The notes beneath the pieces were generated by a model. The model saw nothing but the letters and a program-made list of their open reading frames with translations. It had not been told where the DNA came from and did no database searches. The translations under genes were made by a program, and so were the position numbers. Of a DNA stretch of 64,000 nt, positions 1 to 14,187 are shown in pieces (within the stretch, counting starts at the first letter, position 1; each line of letters starts with the position of its first letter). This DNA is from Salvia splendens (lineage: Eukaryota; Streptophyta; Magnoliopsida; Lamiales; Lamiaceae). Where the stretch lies: assembly GCF_004379255.2 (NCBI RefSeq), contig NC_056032.1, forward strand, positions 28,679,322 to 28,743,321. Direction: 5' to 3'.

Positions 1-2
1 TT

Positions 3-146
3 TATATTGATAGAATGATAAGTGATGGGATTATGCCAAATTTTTCACTTTGGAGTTTCTTGGTTAGAAGCTTGTTTAGTAGGATTGGAGTTACTAAAGC
101 AGCTCAACATATGAATAATGTGTTGGATAGCAATTTATATTTTTGA
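3..146 (+). CDS. C-terminal end of a possible pentatricopeptide repeat (PPR) protein, cut by the window edge
   Basis: An open frame enters from the left edge and ends at TGA 144-146, giving 47 codons. The residues RMISDGIMPNFSLWSFLVRS have the spacing of a PPR helix pair, with an M..DG..P.......L pattern, and the tail ends in NVLDSNLYF. PPR proteins bind organellar RNA. Only the last repeat or so is visible, so the family call rests on one motif and should be treated as tentative. AT-rich non-coding sequence and a MITE follow immediately, which fits the end of a real gene. Confidence 0.4.
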   Translation, partial: YIDRMISDGIMPNFSLWSFLVRSLFSRIGVTKAAQHMNNVLDSNLYF

Positions 147-427
147 AATTCCTCTAAACGTACATATGTTTTCTTGTTCGTTTTGTATGTAGTTAGTGTT
201 TCTTTATTTTTTTTTACCAATGAAATCTACTGTAGAGTTGGTAATTATTGTGTGTTTCTGTTGGTTCTTGGTTGTTGGCATATTAACTTTTTTCCTTTTG
301 ATTTTTGGAAAATTATTTTCGGTTGGTCCTTTGAGGCTTAAGAACTAGATAAGATTTTGGTTACATCTCACATTTTTAATCACTAATTTACGTGCTATGA
401 ATGGAATGTGATAAAAGTATTTTTAAT

Positions 428-741
428 ACTCCTTCCGTCCACCATTTAAAGAACCGTCCGGGCTAAGATGACACATTTCTTAATCGGCACATGATTTTAG
501 GAGCCACATGATTTTAGGAGCCGTAAGTTAATGACTTAATGTGGTTAATTGGAGAGATAACAAGTAGGTGTAGGTATTAAATAGAGAGAGGAAGAGAGTT
601 GAATATTTAATAGGAGGAAGGAAAAAGTGGATGGCGTATTAGTTAGAGAGAGAAAGTTAAACAATCAGAAATGTATCATTTTGATTGAGACAAATTAAAA
701 AAGAAAGTATGTCATCTTAGTTGAGACGGCGGGATTACTAT
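428..741. repeat. Stowaway-like MITE
   Basis: The element starts TACTCCTTCCGTCC and ends with the inverted, diverged counterpart GACGGCGGGATTA. Sub-terminal sequence CTAAGATGACA near the left end is matched by TGTCATCTTAG near the right end, so the inverted repeat is long but imperfect. The interior holds a direct duplication of CACATGATTTTAGGAGC at about 488-520. There is no coding capacity. The flanking 742-1133 contains a second worn MITE end (GGATGGAGGGAGTATA near 1090-1105) and no gene. Confidence 0.6.
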
Positions 742-1133
742 TTTGGGTTATCCACGATTTACCATTTACTTTTTTTTTGGTTATGCGGACCTCACATTCC
801 ACTAACTTCTTACACTCAATATTAAAACTCGTAACGAATCAAAATGACTCTTTAAATAGAGGACAAATGCAGTATATATTATGTCTAACAAGTCATGTAA
901 AACTTATACTCCTATTTGCTATTTTGGGATGTCCCTTCAAAATAGATCAATTCTATTTAAGGAAATTTTATTCTCTCTAATGATGTGAGTCCATTTTTCA
1001 CTAACAATACTCAAATCACTTTTTCTTTGCTTATTTTACCAATTGTGCATTAAAATCCGTGACGTTTCAAATGTTCACTATTTTTTAAGGATGGAGGGAG
1101 TATATACAAAACAAAGAAATGAGATGAAGGGAG

Positions 1134-1374
1134 CACTCCCCTTCGTCCCATCATAATCGAGTCACTTTCCTTTTTGGGATGTCTCACCATAAGTGAGTCA
1201 TTTCCATTTTAAACAAAAAATCATCTTTTACTTTATTTTTCCAACTACTTTATTCTTTTCACTCTTCTACTTTTCCCCTCTCGCATTTTACTCTCTCCAC
1301 TTTAACTTTTTAACTATCAATTTCTTAAATTTTGTGAAAAAAATGGCTCACGCGGGACCGCGGAGGGAGTATCA
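1134..1374. repeat. Stowaway-like MITE
   Basis: About 240 bp, bounded by CACTCCCCTTCGTCCCA on the left and GCGGAGGGAGTATC on the right, which are imperfect inverted copies. Inner sequence GTGAGTCATTTCC is typical of this class of plant MITE. It ends 130 bp short of the stop codon side of the carboxypeptidase gene and lies in its probable 3' flank. Confidence 0.65.
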
Positions 1375-1505
1375 AATATCAATCACCATTCCATTCCCTT
1401 TCTCGTAGGCATTATATTCACTATCCTTAAAATAACTAGGTTTGATATAAACCATGACACAACATGTCCCAAACTGAAATCTAGGTAGATAATACAAATA
1501 CTTGA

Positions 1506-4442
<2,937 letters not shown>

Positions 4443-4587
4443 CTTTGGATGTTTTCCTCAGTTTTTTTGTGTGTGAATGAGAGAGGGTGTAGAAGGATAG
4501 AGTAAGGAGTGATCTGATGTAATAGTAAACCAGGAATACAAGCTGTGCAGTTTTGGAATTTTTTGATGTCAATAATCTAAATGATTG

Positions 4588-4646
4588 CACGTGAAATTTT
4601 TTTCTGAATTTTGACAGTTTTTTGTCACATGTTACTATTATATAGG
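4588..4646 (-). promoter_or_regulatory. Candidate promoter of the carboxypeptidase gene
   Basis: Reading toward the gene on the minus strand, CCTATATAAT at 4637-4646 is a possible TATA box about 195 bp before the ATG, and a perfect G-box palindrome CACGTG lies at 4588-4593. No start site can be proved. Upstream, 4647-5673 is AT-rich sequence in which I see no gene; a fragment resembling a MITE end lies at about 5600. Confidence 0.35.
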
Positions 4647-5673
4647 AATGTTAATCTTCACATGTGAACTATTTAAATTTTTTTGAATAATGGGGTGGGT
4701 GAAATCTCATGTTGAAATGATTACATTGTGGATTTTATTGCAAGCTCATATGCATGGTATCTCAAAAAAGAAAGGCCAATTTAGAAAGAAATTAAGCATA
4801 ATGGTTCTTCTTTTAACTAAGTATATATGAATTATTGCTAAAATTATGTAAATTCATTTTTAGGTTAATCAAATGCAAACTTTATATATTATACAAACTC
4901 AAATCGTTAGAAAATGTTAACTGATTACAAAATAAAATCAACAAAAAATGTCAACACAGTGTCTACGGTTAATGTTGACTTGACATCAAAATCTTAAAAT
5001 TTTATAATATGTTGTCACTGTATTGACACTTTAAAATTTATAAAATATAGTATAGAGTTTGCATTTTATTAATAATAATATATTGAAAGTTGACTAAAAT
5101 TTAATGGCAAAAAATACTATATATGCGTTGAAGATAATAATTTTGTGGTGGTCCAATAGCCTACACTTTTGACCGGCAACAAGTTTGTTTTGTCGAATGT
5201 GCTGGAAAAATAAAATTTGGGTCTCGTGGTTTCAAATTGCAAGAAACAAGAGATATTCAAACGGTTTGTCTTTTTATTTGTAATGACTAATTAACCACAC
5301 CTTTTTCTCTTCACTTTGTTGGTCATGTTTTAAAGCTTGTCATGCTTACCCAGTCGTGCTCTTTTTATCTTCAATTATAATGTTACCTAAACGAATGTCA
5401 CGAGTTGAACCACATAAATTAAGTTACAAAATCAAGAATTTGAGGTAACAACCATTAGCATTGCCCCAACAAATGTTCGACTCATGCTCAAATAGTTTGG
5501 CCTCATCTTTGAATGTGAGTTGCAAATATTGCCCAAGCTACATTCGCTCGCGTGGAAGACTAGCATCCAAAATGGATATTTGAATTTATTTTGTATATTA
5601 CTCCCCCTGTCCGGAGACGACATGAGTTGTAATCCGAAATTGGTAAAGTACGTATAAGACAGAAAGAGAAAAG

Positions 5674-5912
5674 TACTCCCTCCGTCCCATGTTACTTGCA
5701 CTGTTGCTTTTCGGCTCGTCACAAACTCCTTACACTATTTGTAGTTTAAGTTAGAATTAATGCATTTAATTAATATGTTAGTTTAAGTTAAGAGCTCATT
5801 TATTAAGTGATGTCTCATTACACTTAAAATTCTAATATAGTTACACTAAAAAATCAATCCCAAATTTATGGCCTAAAATGAAAAATTCGAGTAACATGGG
5901 ACGAGGGAAGTA
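5674..5912. repeat. Stowaway-like MITE, well-preserved ends
   Basis: The element is 239 bp. It begins TACTCCCTCCGTCCCATGTT and ends AACATGGGACGAGGGAAGTA, an almost perfect terminal inverted repeat beginning and ending on TA, as expected for the TA target duplication of Stowaway elements. There is no coding sequence. Confidence 0.85.
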
Positions 5913-5961
5913 ATTGAAATGGTGTTTGTAGATAGTGAGCTCACCTTATTAGTAGTGTAAT

Positions 5962-6094
5962 ATTCCCTCCGTCCCCATTAATTGGCACCATTTAACTTGA
6001 CATGAGTTTTAAGAAATATAGTGAAGATTGGATAGAAAAAGTTAGTGGAATGTGAGTCATACTTTTATATATTAATTTTAAAATAAAATGTCCA
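5962..6094. repeat. Truncated MITE (left half only)
   Basis: Starts TATTCCCTCCGTCCCCATTA and continues with AAAGTTAGTGGAATGTGAGT and a TATATTAATTTTAAAATAAAATG stretch (given in parts: TATATTAATTTT, AAAATAAAATG) as in the 2034-2286 family. The sequence switches abruptly near 6095 and no matching right end follows. Beyond it, 6095-6899 is unremarkable single-copy-looking sequence without a gene I can support. Confidence 0.55.
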
Positions 6095-6899
6095 TTTGCC
6101 GGGTTACGAAACAACAATGGAGCCTTGGTACAGTTGTGACTTTGAGGCATACGATGTTCGAGAATAGACTTAGGGTAGGCCTCATAAATTTGAGGTGGAG
6201 TTGGGATAGGACCAAGAGGAGGAAAGTTGCGACACATGGAACACGTGTATTAAAGCATCAGACGGCAAGGTGAGTTTGTAGGCAACTAACTGTGGGATCG
6301 ATCCTTATAATGAATCATGAGATGATAAGGGCCAAAAGTACTAGATTAGAAGCACCCAATCGTTGAAAGAACGGTTGGTGTTGTGTTTGTTGGCCTAACT
6401 CTTCAACCTTGTAGTGGCCTTTGCCAGTTTGGCTTTAAGTACGCGCAAGCCGGCTTCCATATCGCTTAAGAACAAATCTATTGCCACCACATTATAGTAT
6501 GAGGGAAAGTGATGTACGACCAAATCTATTGCATATTAACAAATCTACGAAATGAAACACGCGACCTAGAATAGGATAGTATGTAAGAAATCCTATTGAA
6601 ATACCTGAACAATTCGAAATAAATTTAAAATCAATTTAAAGGCTCGAGACAACTTCTGAAAATTTGTATGAATGGTATAACGATCTGGAAAACACTAAAT
6701 TTGGGTGTGAATAGCGTGGACTGTGGATGCGAATACATTGAGTAAATGATACCACAATCGAATATGAACGTTCTATTGATAAGTCGATAAATTATTCCAA
6801 AATGAGCACGATACTACGAGATTTTGGAATCGGGAAATCAAGAATAAAAACTCAAGAACAAACTAAACCCTTTTTACAACTAGTATCACCACCCAATGC

Positions 6900-7670
6900 T
6901 ATGCACGTATCATGTTCTTTTCACTTAATGAATATATATTCTCTCTCCACTTAACACATAAAAAATCTTTTGGGTAAGGGCTCCCAACTTGTGGAAAAAA
7001 GACACATATAGCATTGGCCCATTTATTAACTTAAATAGGTCAAATGAGAACTTATAAATACCTACCAAGAGTGTAGGAGACGTCCATATTGACAGAAAAG
7101 AGAGAGAGAGACGTGTAGAAGGAAAGAAGAGAGAAAAGCATGTTCTCCAAGTTTCTGCACTGCGGAGTCTCGGTTTTTGTCATGATCAGAGGTCCAACAT
7201 TGTCCGATTGAGTTGATATTTTAACTGGAGGTAGAAGAGTTGTGGGCTTCATTCTGACCGAAGGAAATTAAATTTGAATGCTTAGATCTTCAGTTATAAA
7301 TTTTTGAACGTGATGCAGTTTCTTGAGATGTTTATTTCATCAGTTTTGAAGTTGTGTTAGTTATCCAATGTCTTCTTTGTGTTGTTAAGGATTAGATATC
7401 ATTGTAAACTTCTTGGTTGTATTCTCTCCTTTATGATAGTGGATTAGGCAGACCGGTGGGTCTCGTGGTTTTTATCTCTTCACATTGATGAGAGTTTTCC
7501 ACATAAAATCTTGGTATTGATATTTTTTATTATCGCTTCTCATTATCATATTATTGATTTGTCCACATTATGTGCTATCGTATTGTGCTCCTATTGTATT
7601 CTTGCAATTAGGGAGGTTTGTTTATATGCTGCGCCTTAGAATTAGGCCACTCCTCCCAACAACAACATCT
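6900..7670 (+). mobile_element. Probable copia or TRIM-type LTR remnant
   Basis: A promoter-like ACTTATAAATACC at about 7051-7063 is followed by a purine-rich leader (AAGAGAGAGAGAGACGTG) and, further right, by GGTGGGTCTCGTGGTTTTTA (about 7455-7475) and GAGAGTTTTCCACATAAAAT (about 7491-7510), which resemble the R-U5 part of plant copia and TRIM LTRs. It ends near CTCCTCCCAACA (about 7650-7661). No left end, TSD or internal region could be identified. A worn MITE end (GGGACGGATGGAGTA, about 7710-7724) follows. Confidence 0.4.
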
Positions 7671-7744
7671 ATTAAAATCTCGTGTCATTGCCCAAATGTG
7701 ACATCTTATGGGACGGATGGAGTACTTTATTCCTTTTTTACTCA

Positions 7745-9344
7745 ACCAGGGATACCTAGACCAGGAGGGTACCTAGACCTAGTCTTGTCATTATGCTTAA
7801 ACCACGTTATCAAAACCTTAGCCCACTTCTACTAGCTAGTATACGGGAGTAAGGATCGATCCCACAGAGATTGAGAGGTGAAAGAGCAGGTTTGTGCAGG
7901 TGTCGTTTCAAGCAAAGGGTGTATCCTACTGATCAGTATGGAAATCCCTGTTAATCCTGAACCTGGTATCAATAATCCTCAACCCACTTCTAGTGGCTAG
8001 TATAGTGGACGTAAGGGTCGAATCCCACAGAGATGAATGCGTTTTGGGAATTGTGGTGATATTCTGGAAAGGTTTGGTTAGCTACCACGCTTTAGGTTGA
8101 GACTTATCTAGGCTGGAATTTAAGGTGGTACTCTACTGACTAGGAGGCGGGAGAGATGTTAAACAGAAGGCTGTGTACGTGAGAGTAGGGGACATTATGT
8201 CTCTGAAAATATGTGTAAGGTACGGGATTACTATAAAAAGCTAAATGGAATATCAGAGGAAAAGAGGTAGTTAGGTGACTAGACTGACAGATCTGTAGGG
8301 TACCAGCTGAAAAGATAGAAAAAGTAAAGGACAAAAGCAAAAAGTAACTAAAAAGTAAAAGTGGTCCCAAACTTGGATGGAGATATTGTCTTCTTCAACA
8401 TAAATCAAATCAGATCACCAAAACCTGATTCATCACCATAAAAACACAGATTAACAACTTCAAGAACACAGATCTACAATTAAAACTTCAAATCAAAAGA
8501 TCGAACACTGAAACTGCAATTATGCTTACTGGGTTTTCACACACTAATTCAGATCTAAAATCTAACAACTATCTAGACTTGCAAACTCAGAGAGATTAGC
8601 TACAGAAGTTAAAACATGCGATTCCACACTGGAAATTACCGTAACAGCTAGATCTAAGCTATCTAGGCAGAAAGAAACGAAAACAAACATGAACCGATGC
8701 TGGAGAACAACTTCATATTCAATAAAACGTTTGGATCACAACTAAGACTTCAAAGTAAGCAAATATTTAAAGTGCAACAAATCCAATCGTAAGAAAATAG
8801 AATGCGATTAACTAAGAAAGCAATAAAGATTGTTTGCCACTCCGGGCGATGAAATTGTTGACACTGCGAGACACGCTGACTGGAACGAGAGAATGGAACT
8901 CCGGCGAACTGATGATCTTCAAGTGACCATGGTTGTGGCGAGGAACGAGAATTACGAAGGATAATGGAGTGATCTACCTAAGAGAGATTGCTAACTAAGC
9001 GTAGGAGTTAACTAACTAATTGATGATGATTCTCTCTCCAAGTGGCTTCCTTTTATAGGGAGGCCTCCCTTGATTTTTAGGGTAGACTTCAAACATGAAA
9101 TTACTCTTTTGCCCCCTTGCTTGCGACTGATCTTCCCAGCTATCCTTCTTCTCCATCTCGAGCCTTTTTGGCATGTATACTGGTCAGTATTGCACCCTCC
9201 TGGCGCCCTTTTCGCTTGAAGTATCCGAAGCTTTGCCTACTGGCTAGAACACTCAACCCTGCACTTAAGCAACTGTTTTGCAGATATAATTCAATTATGC
9301 ACATCATACTGACCAGTAACCAAGGCCTAGAATACGACTTATCA
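7745..9344 (-). repeat. 3' LTR of element D
   Basis: On the minus strand the LTR opens TGATAAGTCGTATTCTAGG at 9344, directly after the tail sequence that carries CTTGAGGACAAGCATGCGG. A core promoter TATAAAAGG lies at about 9050-9058 on the minus strand. The far part contains an internal duplication: 'CCCACTTCTA..AGCTAGTATA' and 'ATCCCACAGAGAT' occur at about 7814-7880 and again at 7980-8035. The far end is not resolved; about 7745 is an estimate. Confidence 0.6.
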
Positions 9345-9541
9345 AACTGCTCACACTTACCGCATGCTTGTCCTCAAGTGTGAAGAACAAACAAAAAGAA
9401 ATAAGTTGAATTCTAGCCTGGTTACTCCCCTGACCGACTCAATCTTAAACTAGACTCTAAGCTACGACGCAAGGAAGAAAAGGAAACATAAACGATCTCA
9501 AAAACACATAAACAAACACAAGAGAACTAAAACACAATGAT

Positions 9542-9720
9542 CGATCCAAGCCCCTTGGCCTAGCGGTAAAGGGTGCTGGATACCGCGTCCATCTTGGAGG
9601 TCTCGAGTTCGAACCCTGGGTGGCGTAATTTGTCTTTCCTCCTTGTTATAGGAGTTGATTTGTAATTTCCTCCTTCATATATATGATATAAATATATGAA
9701 GTTAATTTAAAAAAAAAAAA
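9542..9720 (+). mobile_element. tRNA-derived SINE with perfect target-site duplication
   Basis: The 5' part looks like a tRNA gene, with an A box TGGCCTAGCGGT at 9556-9567 and a B box around GTTCGAACC at 9607-9615. It does not fold into a complete tRNA and runs on into an unrelated body ending in an A-rich tail (9707-9720). The 17-bp direct repeat AACTAAAACACAATGAT flanks it exactly at 9525-9541 and 9721-9737. RNA polymerase III would transcribe it; mobility depends on LINE enzymes. It lies in the non-coding tail of element D, so it is younger than D. Confidence 0.9.
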
Positions 9721-10163
9721 AACTAAAACACAATGATTGGGCTATATTTTCAACCATCCCTCCCCTCGGGATCAGGTGCAATCCGGCCTTAGACAGCCTT
9801 GAACTTCCGCCGCCCCCCTTTTCTCTCCCAGTCAGTATATCCGCTCGTCAAGATCGCCCAAACTTTCGGCCAAACACTAGGTTCACTCAGTCACTCATAC
9901 CTCTCCGGGAATGTTAGGACTGTTCTCTCTAAATGCTAGACCACAGATGCTTCAGACTTAGATCTCACGTGCAGCTACTAAAGGGCTTTAAGGTTTGTAA
10001 CGGGGCTATTGGTTGTAGTGTTTGGGGTGGATGTTCCTAAGGCTCTAAGGTTCAAAATTTTCCACTTCATTTGGTGCGTGGGAACTGTGTGTACTCGGGC
10101 TCTTGGTTGTTGCTTCTTTCGGCCTGTGTTTCTGACATTAACCTCCAACTGGTTAGTAGCTCC

Positions 10164-10320
10164 TTGTGGCTTCGCCACCCTTATTCCCTCTTTTTTTGTG
10201 GTCAAGTATTTCTTACCATTTTTCCTCATATTCTTTCTTTTTCTTTCTTTTTTTTTTCTTTTGTGGCTTCGCCACCCTTATTCCTTCTTTTTTTGTGGTC
10301 AAGTATCTCTGACCATTTTT
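10164..10320 (-). repeat. Direct duplication carrying a short hairpin, element D tail
   Basis: A unit beginning TTGTGGCTTCGCCACCC occurs at about 10164 and again at 10261, 97 bp apart. Each copy contains the perfect inverted repeat GTGGC-TTC-GCCAC (10166-10178 and 10263-10275), followed by a T-rich tract and a second inverted repeat starting GGTCA and ending TGACC (imperfect in the first copy). There is a counterpart with a different stem in the tail of element A at 41241-41286. Confidence 0.75.
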
Positions 10321-10891
10321 TTCTTCTCGAGCTTCCCAATCTTCCCTCCAGTTGAATTCTTCTTTCTTGCACACCTTTCTGCCCAGTTGCTTTCCACGCC
10401 TTGTATACACATAGTCCCAGTGGCTAGGGGTGTATATCTGGGTATATATGGTTAGGAAAAGGGGTTATACTGGTAGTTTTTTTCTCTTTTTTTTAAAAGG
10501 GGGGGGGGTGTTCCTACTGCCTTCAGTGTTGCTACACGCGGTCACTTCACCCTAGGCACCTTGTGGCAGCCACTCTTTTCTTTTCTGGATATTGTGGAAA
10601 GTGGTTCCACTTTAACCTTATAACTCACATTTTAAGAGGGCTTTCGTGTTTGGCTCTAAGGATGGGCTTTTCTCTCATACTTGCATCGTCTATCCTGACT
10701 AGGAGGTACTAAAGGGGGTGGTTTCTGTTTTCCAGCATGTCGTATCTCCCTCAATTCTCCTTACCGTCAGCTCAAGACAGTTGAGTTTTAAGCCCAATCA
10801 ACACATCAAAGAAAAAAAAAACTAGACCTAACAAAACACTAACACAAACACAACCCAAGCATGTACACATACGTCATACTGGCCATTGCGT

Positions 10892-10904
10892 CCCCCCTCC
10901 CACT
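10892..10904 (-). other. Internal polypurine tract, element D
   Basis: On the minus strand this reads AAGTGGGAGGGGG. It lies about 1.55 kb from the 3' LTR, too far to be the terminal polypurine primer. The same tract sits at the equivalent place in elements A (41661-41675) and C (19728-19740), always between the ACTTAG stem-loops and the LTR-proximal sequence. Confidence 0.6.
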
Positions 10905-11008
10905 TCACAAGTGTCTGCCCTTAGATAAGGCTGTGAAGTGAAAAAGGTAATGGCCAGTACGGTGGACACACAAACATGACAAACAAAACGACATGCTAAA
11001 AACTAAAA

Positions 11009-11230
11009 CTTCTCACACTTAGACTATAAAATAGGCTAAGTGGAAGAGTTTAAAACCTAAGCAGATTCCAACAATTACAAAACACATATATACATAAACT
11101 TCTCACACTTAGACCACGTAGTGGGCTAAGTGCGAGTCAACATGCTTATGAAAACATAAAAACAACAGAACATGCATCACAGTAGCAAACCCTTTACTTC
11201 TCACACTTAGACTATAGAATAGGCTAAGTG
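11009..11230 (-). other. Three stem-loops of a conserved family, element D tail
   Basis: Copies lie at 11009-11046, 11099-11136 and 11197-11230. On the plus strand each has CACTTAG, one unpaired A, a four-base inner arm, a three-base loop, the complementary inner arm, one unpaired G, then CTAAGTG. The inner arms are CTAT/ATAG, CCAC/GTGG and CTAT/ATAG, so paired bases change together. The outer sequence CTTCTCA is partly paired with the 3' flank. Element A has two more copies and element C one. No protein frame explains the conservation. Confidence 0.75.
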
Positions 11231-11565
11231 TTATGAATGGGGTTTGCGCACATACACAAATTATACTACCTAAACAAACACCAAAACACAAACAAAAATA
11301 CGGAAAACTAAAAAAACTGAAAATTAAAACGAAAACTAACTGGTCAGTAGGGGGTTCATCAGTGTCTCCTGCTCCTTCGCGGTGCAGGTGGTGCAGGTGG
11401 GTTCTCCGGTGGTTCCTCTACATCCTCGGACTGGTTCTCATCAGACTTCGCCGGCTGCTCGGCTTCCGCCGACACCTCGACACTCTTGTTCCCTGATTAT
11501 GTTTCCTCTTGCACATTTGGTTCAGTATACTGGCCTTCATGGCCCCTGGCTCCGGTTGCTCCTTC

Positions 11566-14187
11566 CTATTTTCCCTTGGTTACTTCCCTCAGTATTTCCT
11601 CCATTACGGACGCTATCCTGGTCAACTCCGATCGCATCTGTCGGTTTTCCTCTCCCATCTCTGCCACTATCCTCTCCAAAGTCGCCTGCCTCTGAGCTTG
11701 CATTCTCTGTCCTGCAGAAGCTCTACCAGCTGGTATAGCCTCTTGTCCCATTGCGTGGAAATGCGGGACACCCTCCCTCATGTACACGGCATTTGTGCGG
11801 ACGAAGAATGGTATGTCAAACAACCCAGGGGGGCTTACCATAGTCAGATGGGATAAGTCCTCAGCCTTTGTGACGAGGATGTTGTTCCCGACAAATACTC
11901 CCAGAATATTTCATAGGGTGATATTTCGGGCAAGATGGGTGGCGATCAAATGGCATTGGTACGCAGTCCAGAAACCTAGATGCAATCTCCGTCCATGCTT
12001 TGCACACCAAAGCTGATATAACTCCGTCATTGAGGTACTGACGACTGAGTTTGACTGGCCCAACAAGTTGAAATCTAGATGAAGTTGCACTAGACGTAAA
12101 ATGGGGTCATTGAAATGGATTGAGCGAAAGATGGTTGAAACAATCTCCCCAGCACCTGGATGAGTTAACTCTGCCCAAGCCTCCTGTGGGTCAAAATCGA
12201 CATGTCTACGGGGGATTTCCCATTCCCGACTTCTCCAATCTGGCCCTATGGCCTCCTCAAGACTGCACATCCCCAGCCGAACCATCCACTCAATCAGACT
12301 CATACTTATGTCTCCTCCAAACAACCTAAAACTTATAGAAACCACATCCAAATCCGTAGTCACCCTAAACCGAAATGTGGTAAAGAATTCCTCTGCGAGC
12401 CTAACACAGATATCTGGGTTTCCATTCGGCAACAACCACTCAAATCCTAATGCCTGCAAATAGGCTAGAAACTGCTCTCGGGCACCCAACTCATCCAAAG
12501 AGGGATAATGCATTACCTTTCCGCATTTGACGTCCTTATTCCCATCATCCATGCTGTCGAAAACATCCTGCAGCTTCTTTGATTCAAAAAGCTTCATCTC
12601 CTCCGCTATCTCGTCAGTGAAGTCCACTGTCCACCTCCGATACCTTAATCTCTCTACCCGTGGGTGGACTAACTCCCGATGATCATCCAGAAGCTGTTTT
12701 TCGGCGTACTCCTTATCCTCCAAAGAAACATCGCTTTCGGAGGCTGATTCGGCACTGGCCGTATACTCGCTGTCGCTCAACTCCCTTCGGCTCAGCGGAG
12801 TTCTCTGAGCAGCTTCCCTGATGACTATTCGAGTATTCACTACTCGAGTCTTCTTGGTGACCGATTTCTTCTGAATTGGGGCCTTCCCCTTCCTCTTTCT
12901 TGCTTGTTGATATCTGGCTTCCTCCTCCGCTTGAGTTAAGGACTCATCCTGGGCAGTAGGACTTGACTCAGCTTCTTTGCCTTGGCCACCTTGTGCCTGA
13001 GGGGCTTCATCGATTTCCATATCAGCGTCCTCCAGGTCAGTAGCAGGTAGAAGCTCCTCCCCAGGTTTTGTGGGAGTGGGCCGTTCCCCTTCACTTTCAA
13101 TTTCTACCGGAGTTTCCGCTGTGTTTGCCTCGGCTTTGCTAGCTGCCCATTTTCCCAGGCATCTCTGTGACACCCTTGTTGGTTTAGGCCGGTCTGCCTT
13201 TGGATCGCCTTTCAAAATCAACTGCCTCTTGACGGCCTTTGGTTTTACTACTGGAGGCGCTACTGGGACGGGTACTTCAATTTCCGGCTTTGCTTCCTTT
13301 GCTTCCGTTTCCTGTTCTTCAATAGATGTATCACCCCTCTCTGCTTCTGGGTGGGGTGATTCCGGCATTATCTTTTCTTCCCTAGTTTGGCTTTCCACCA
13401 CCTCGTCCACCGGCCGTTCGGCATGGCCCTCCGAGCGATTTCCTTCTTCGGCTTCTTCACTCTCTCCTACTGCTCGTGATGCGAGGTCTAGCCCCTCAGC
13501 CACCACGGCAGTGTCATCTTCCATCCGATTGACATCATCTAAAATAGCCTGAAATTCCTCATATGTCATTAGGCCCTGCTTCTTGGCCGTCTCATTCAGA
13601 TCTATCTCCCCTCTAGCCACTTCGTGATGGACGGTTTCTGCGACCGGCGTCTCCTCAGCTACACTTCTTCCCTCTTGGCCTTGCTTCTCATTCCTCAGCC
13701 TTTCATTCCTTTCTTCTGGATCAGAATCGTAATAGGCCGCAATAGGGTTAACATCGATGGGCTCTGTCTTTTGGTGGCTCGGAGAGGGTTCCGAGGGTTC
13801 TGACGGTGCGGATACAGTGGGAGATTCCTCTTCTTGTGGAGTCGTTGAGGAAGTCGGCATGGTAGATGGAGGTTGTACCGTGGGCTGCGCGCTTGTCTCT
13901 GATGCGGTTACTGCCGAGCTTGCTCCGGTCACGCTCCCCTGTCCTCCGATTCGGCTGAAATTTGCCAACTTTGCCGCCCAATTTCTAGTCGGATCTTGCA
14001 GCCTAAGAAACTCCGCCATTGCGTCTAAAGAGATCATCACTGGTGCTTGCGGAGCCGGCTCTGATGGTTGTGGGTTCGGCGGTGGTTGGGTGGACGGTGG
14101 TTCTTCTCGCGGCTGTTGTGTTTCTGGGACCTCTTCCCGGCGGTTTGAAGTGGGTTTTATTTTTGTTGCCCATGCTTTCTTTCCCAT
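11566..14187 (-). pseudogene. ATHILA ORF-1-like extra ORF of element D (often called env-like), one frameshift
   Basis: The frame opens at ATG 14187 with a lysine-rich start (MGKKAWATKIKP) and runs 758 codons to 11911. A second frame continues the same protein from about 11910 to 11566, so a small indel near 11911 separates the last 90 or more residues. Residues 1-450 are rich in P, E, S and T; a basic stretch KRKGKAPIQKKSVTKKTR lies near 435-455. The folded part (about 540-758) contains FEWLLPNG, TDLDVVSISFRLFG and GRRLHLGFWTAYQCH, which align in order with the element A protein. A coiled-coil-like end (RIVAEMGEENRQMRSELTRI) follows the frameshift. I see no signal peptide or membrane helix. 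The function of this ORF in Athila elements is not established. Confidence 0.75.

Noticed and set aside
9545..9625. A tRNA gene suggested by good A and B boxes
   Set aside because: The acceptor and anticodon arms do not close, a non-tRNA body and A-tail follow, and a 17-bp target duplication brackets the whole, so it is a SINE.
10009..10455. Open frames of 94-148 codons on the plus strand, hydrophobic
   Set aside because: They lie in the duplicated T-rich tail of element D; the composition explains the apparent membrane helices and no family is recognisable.
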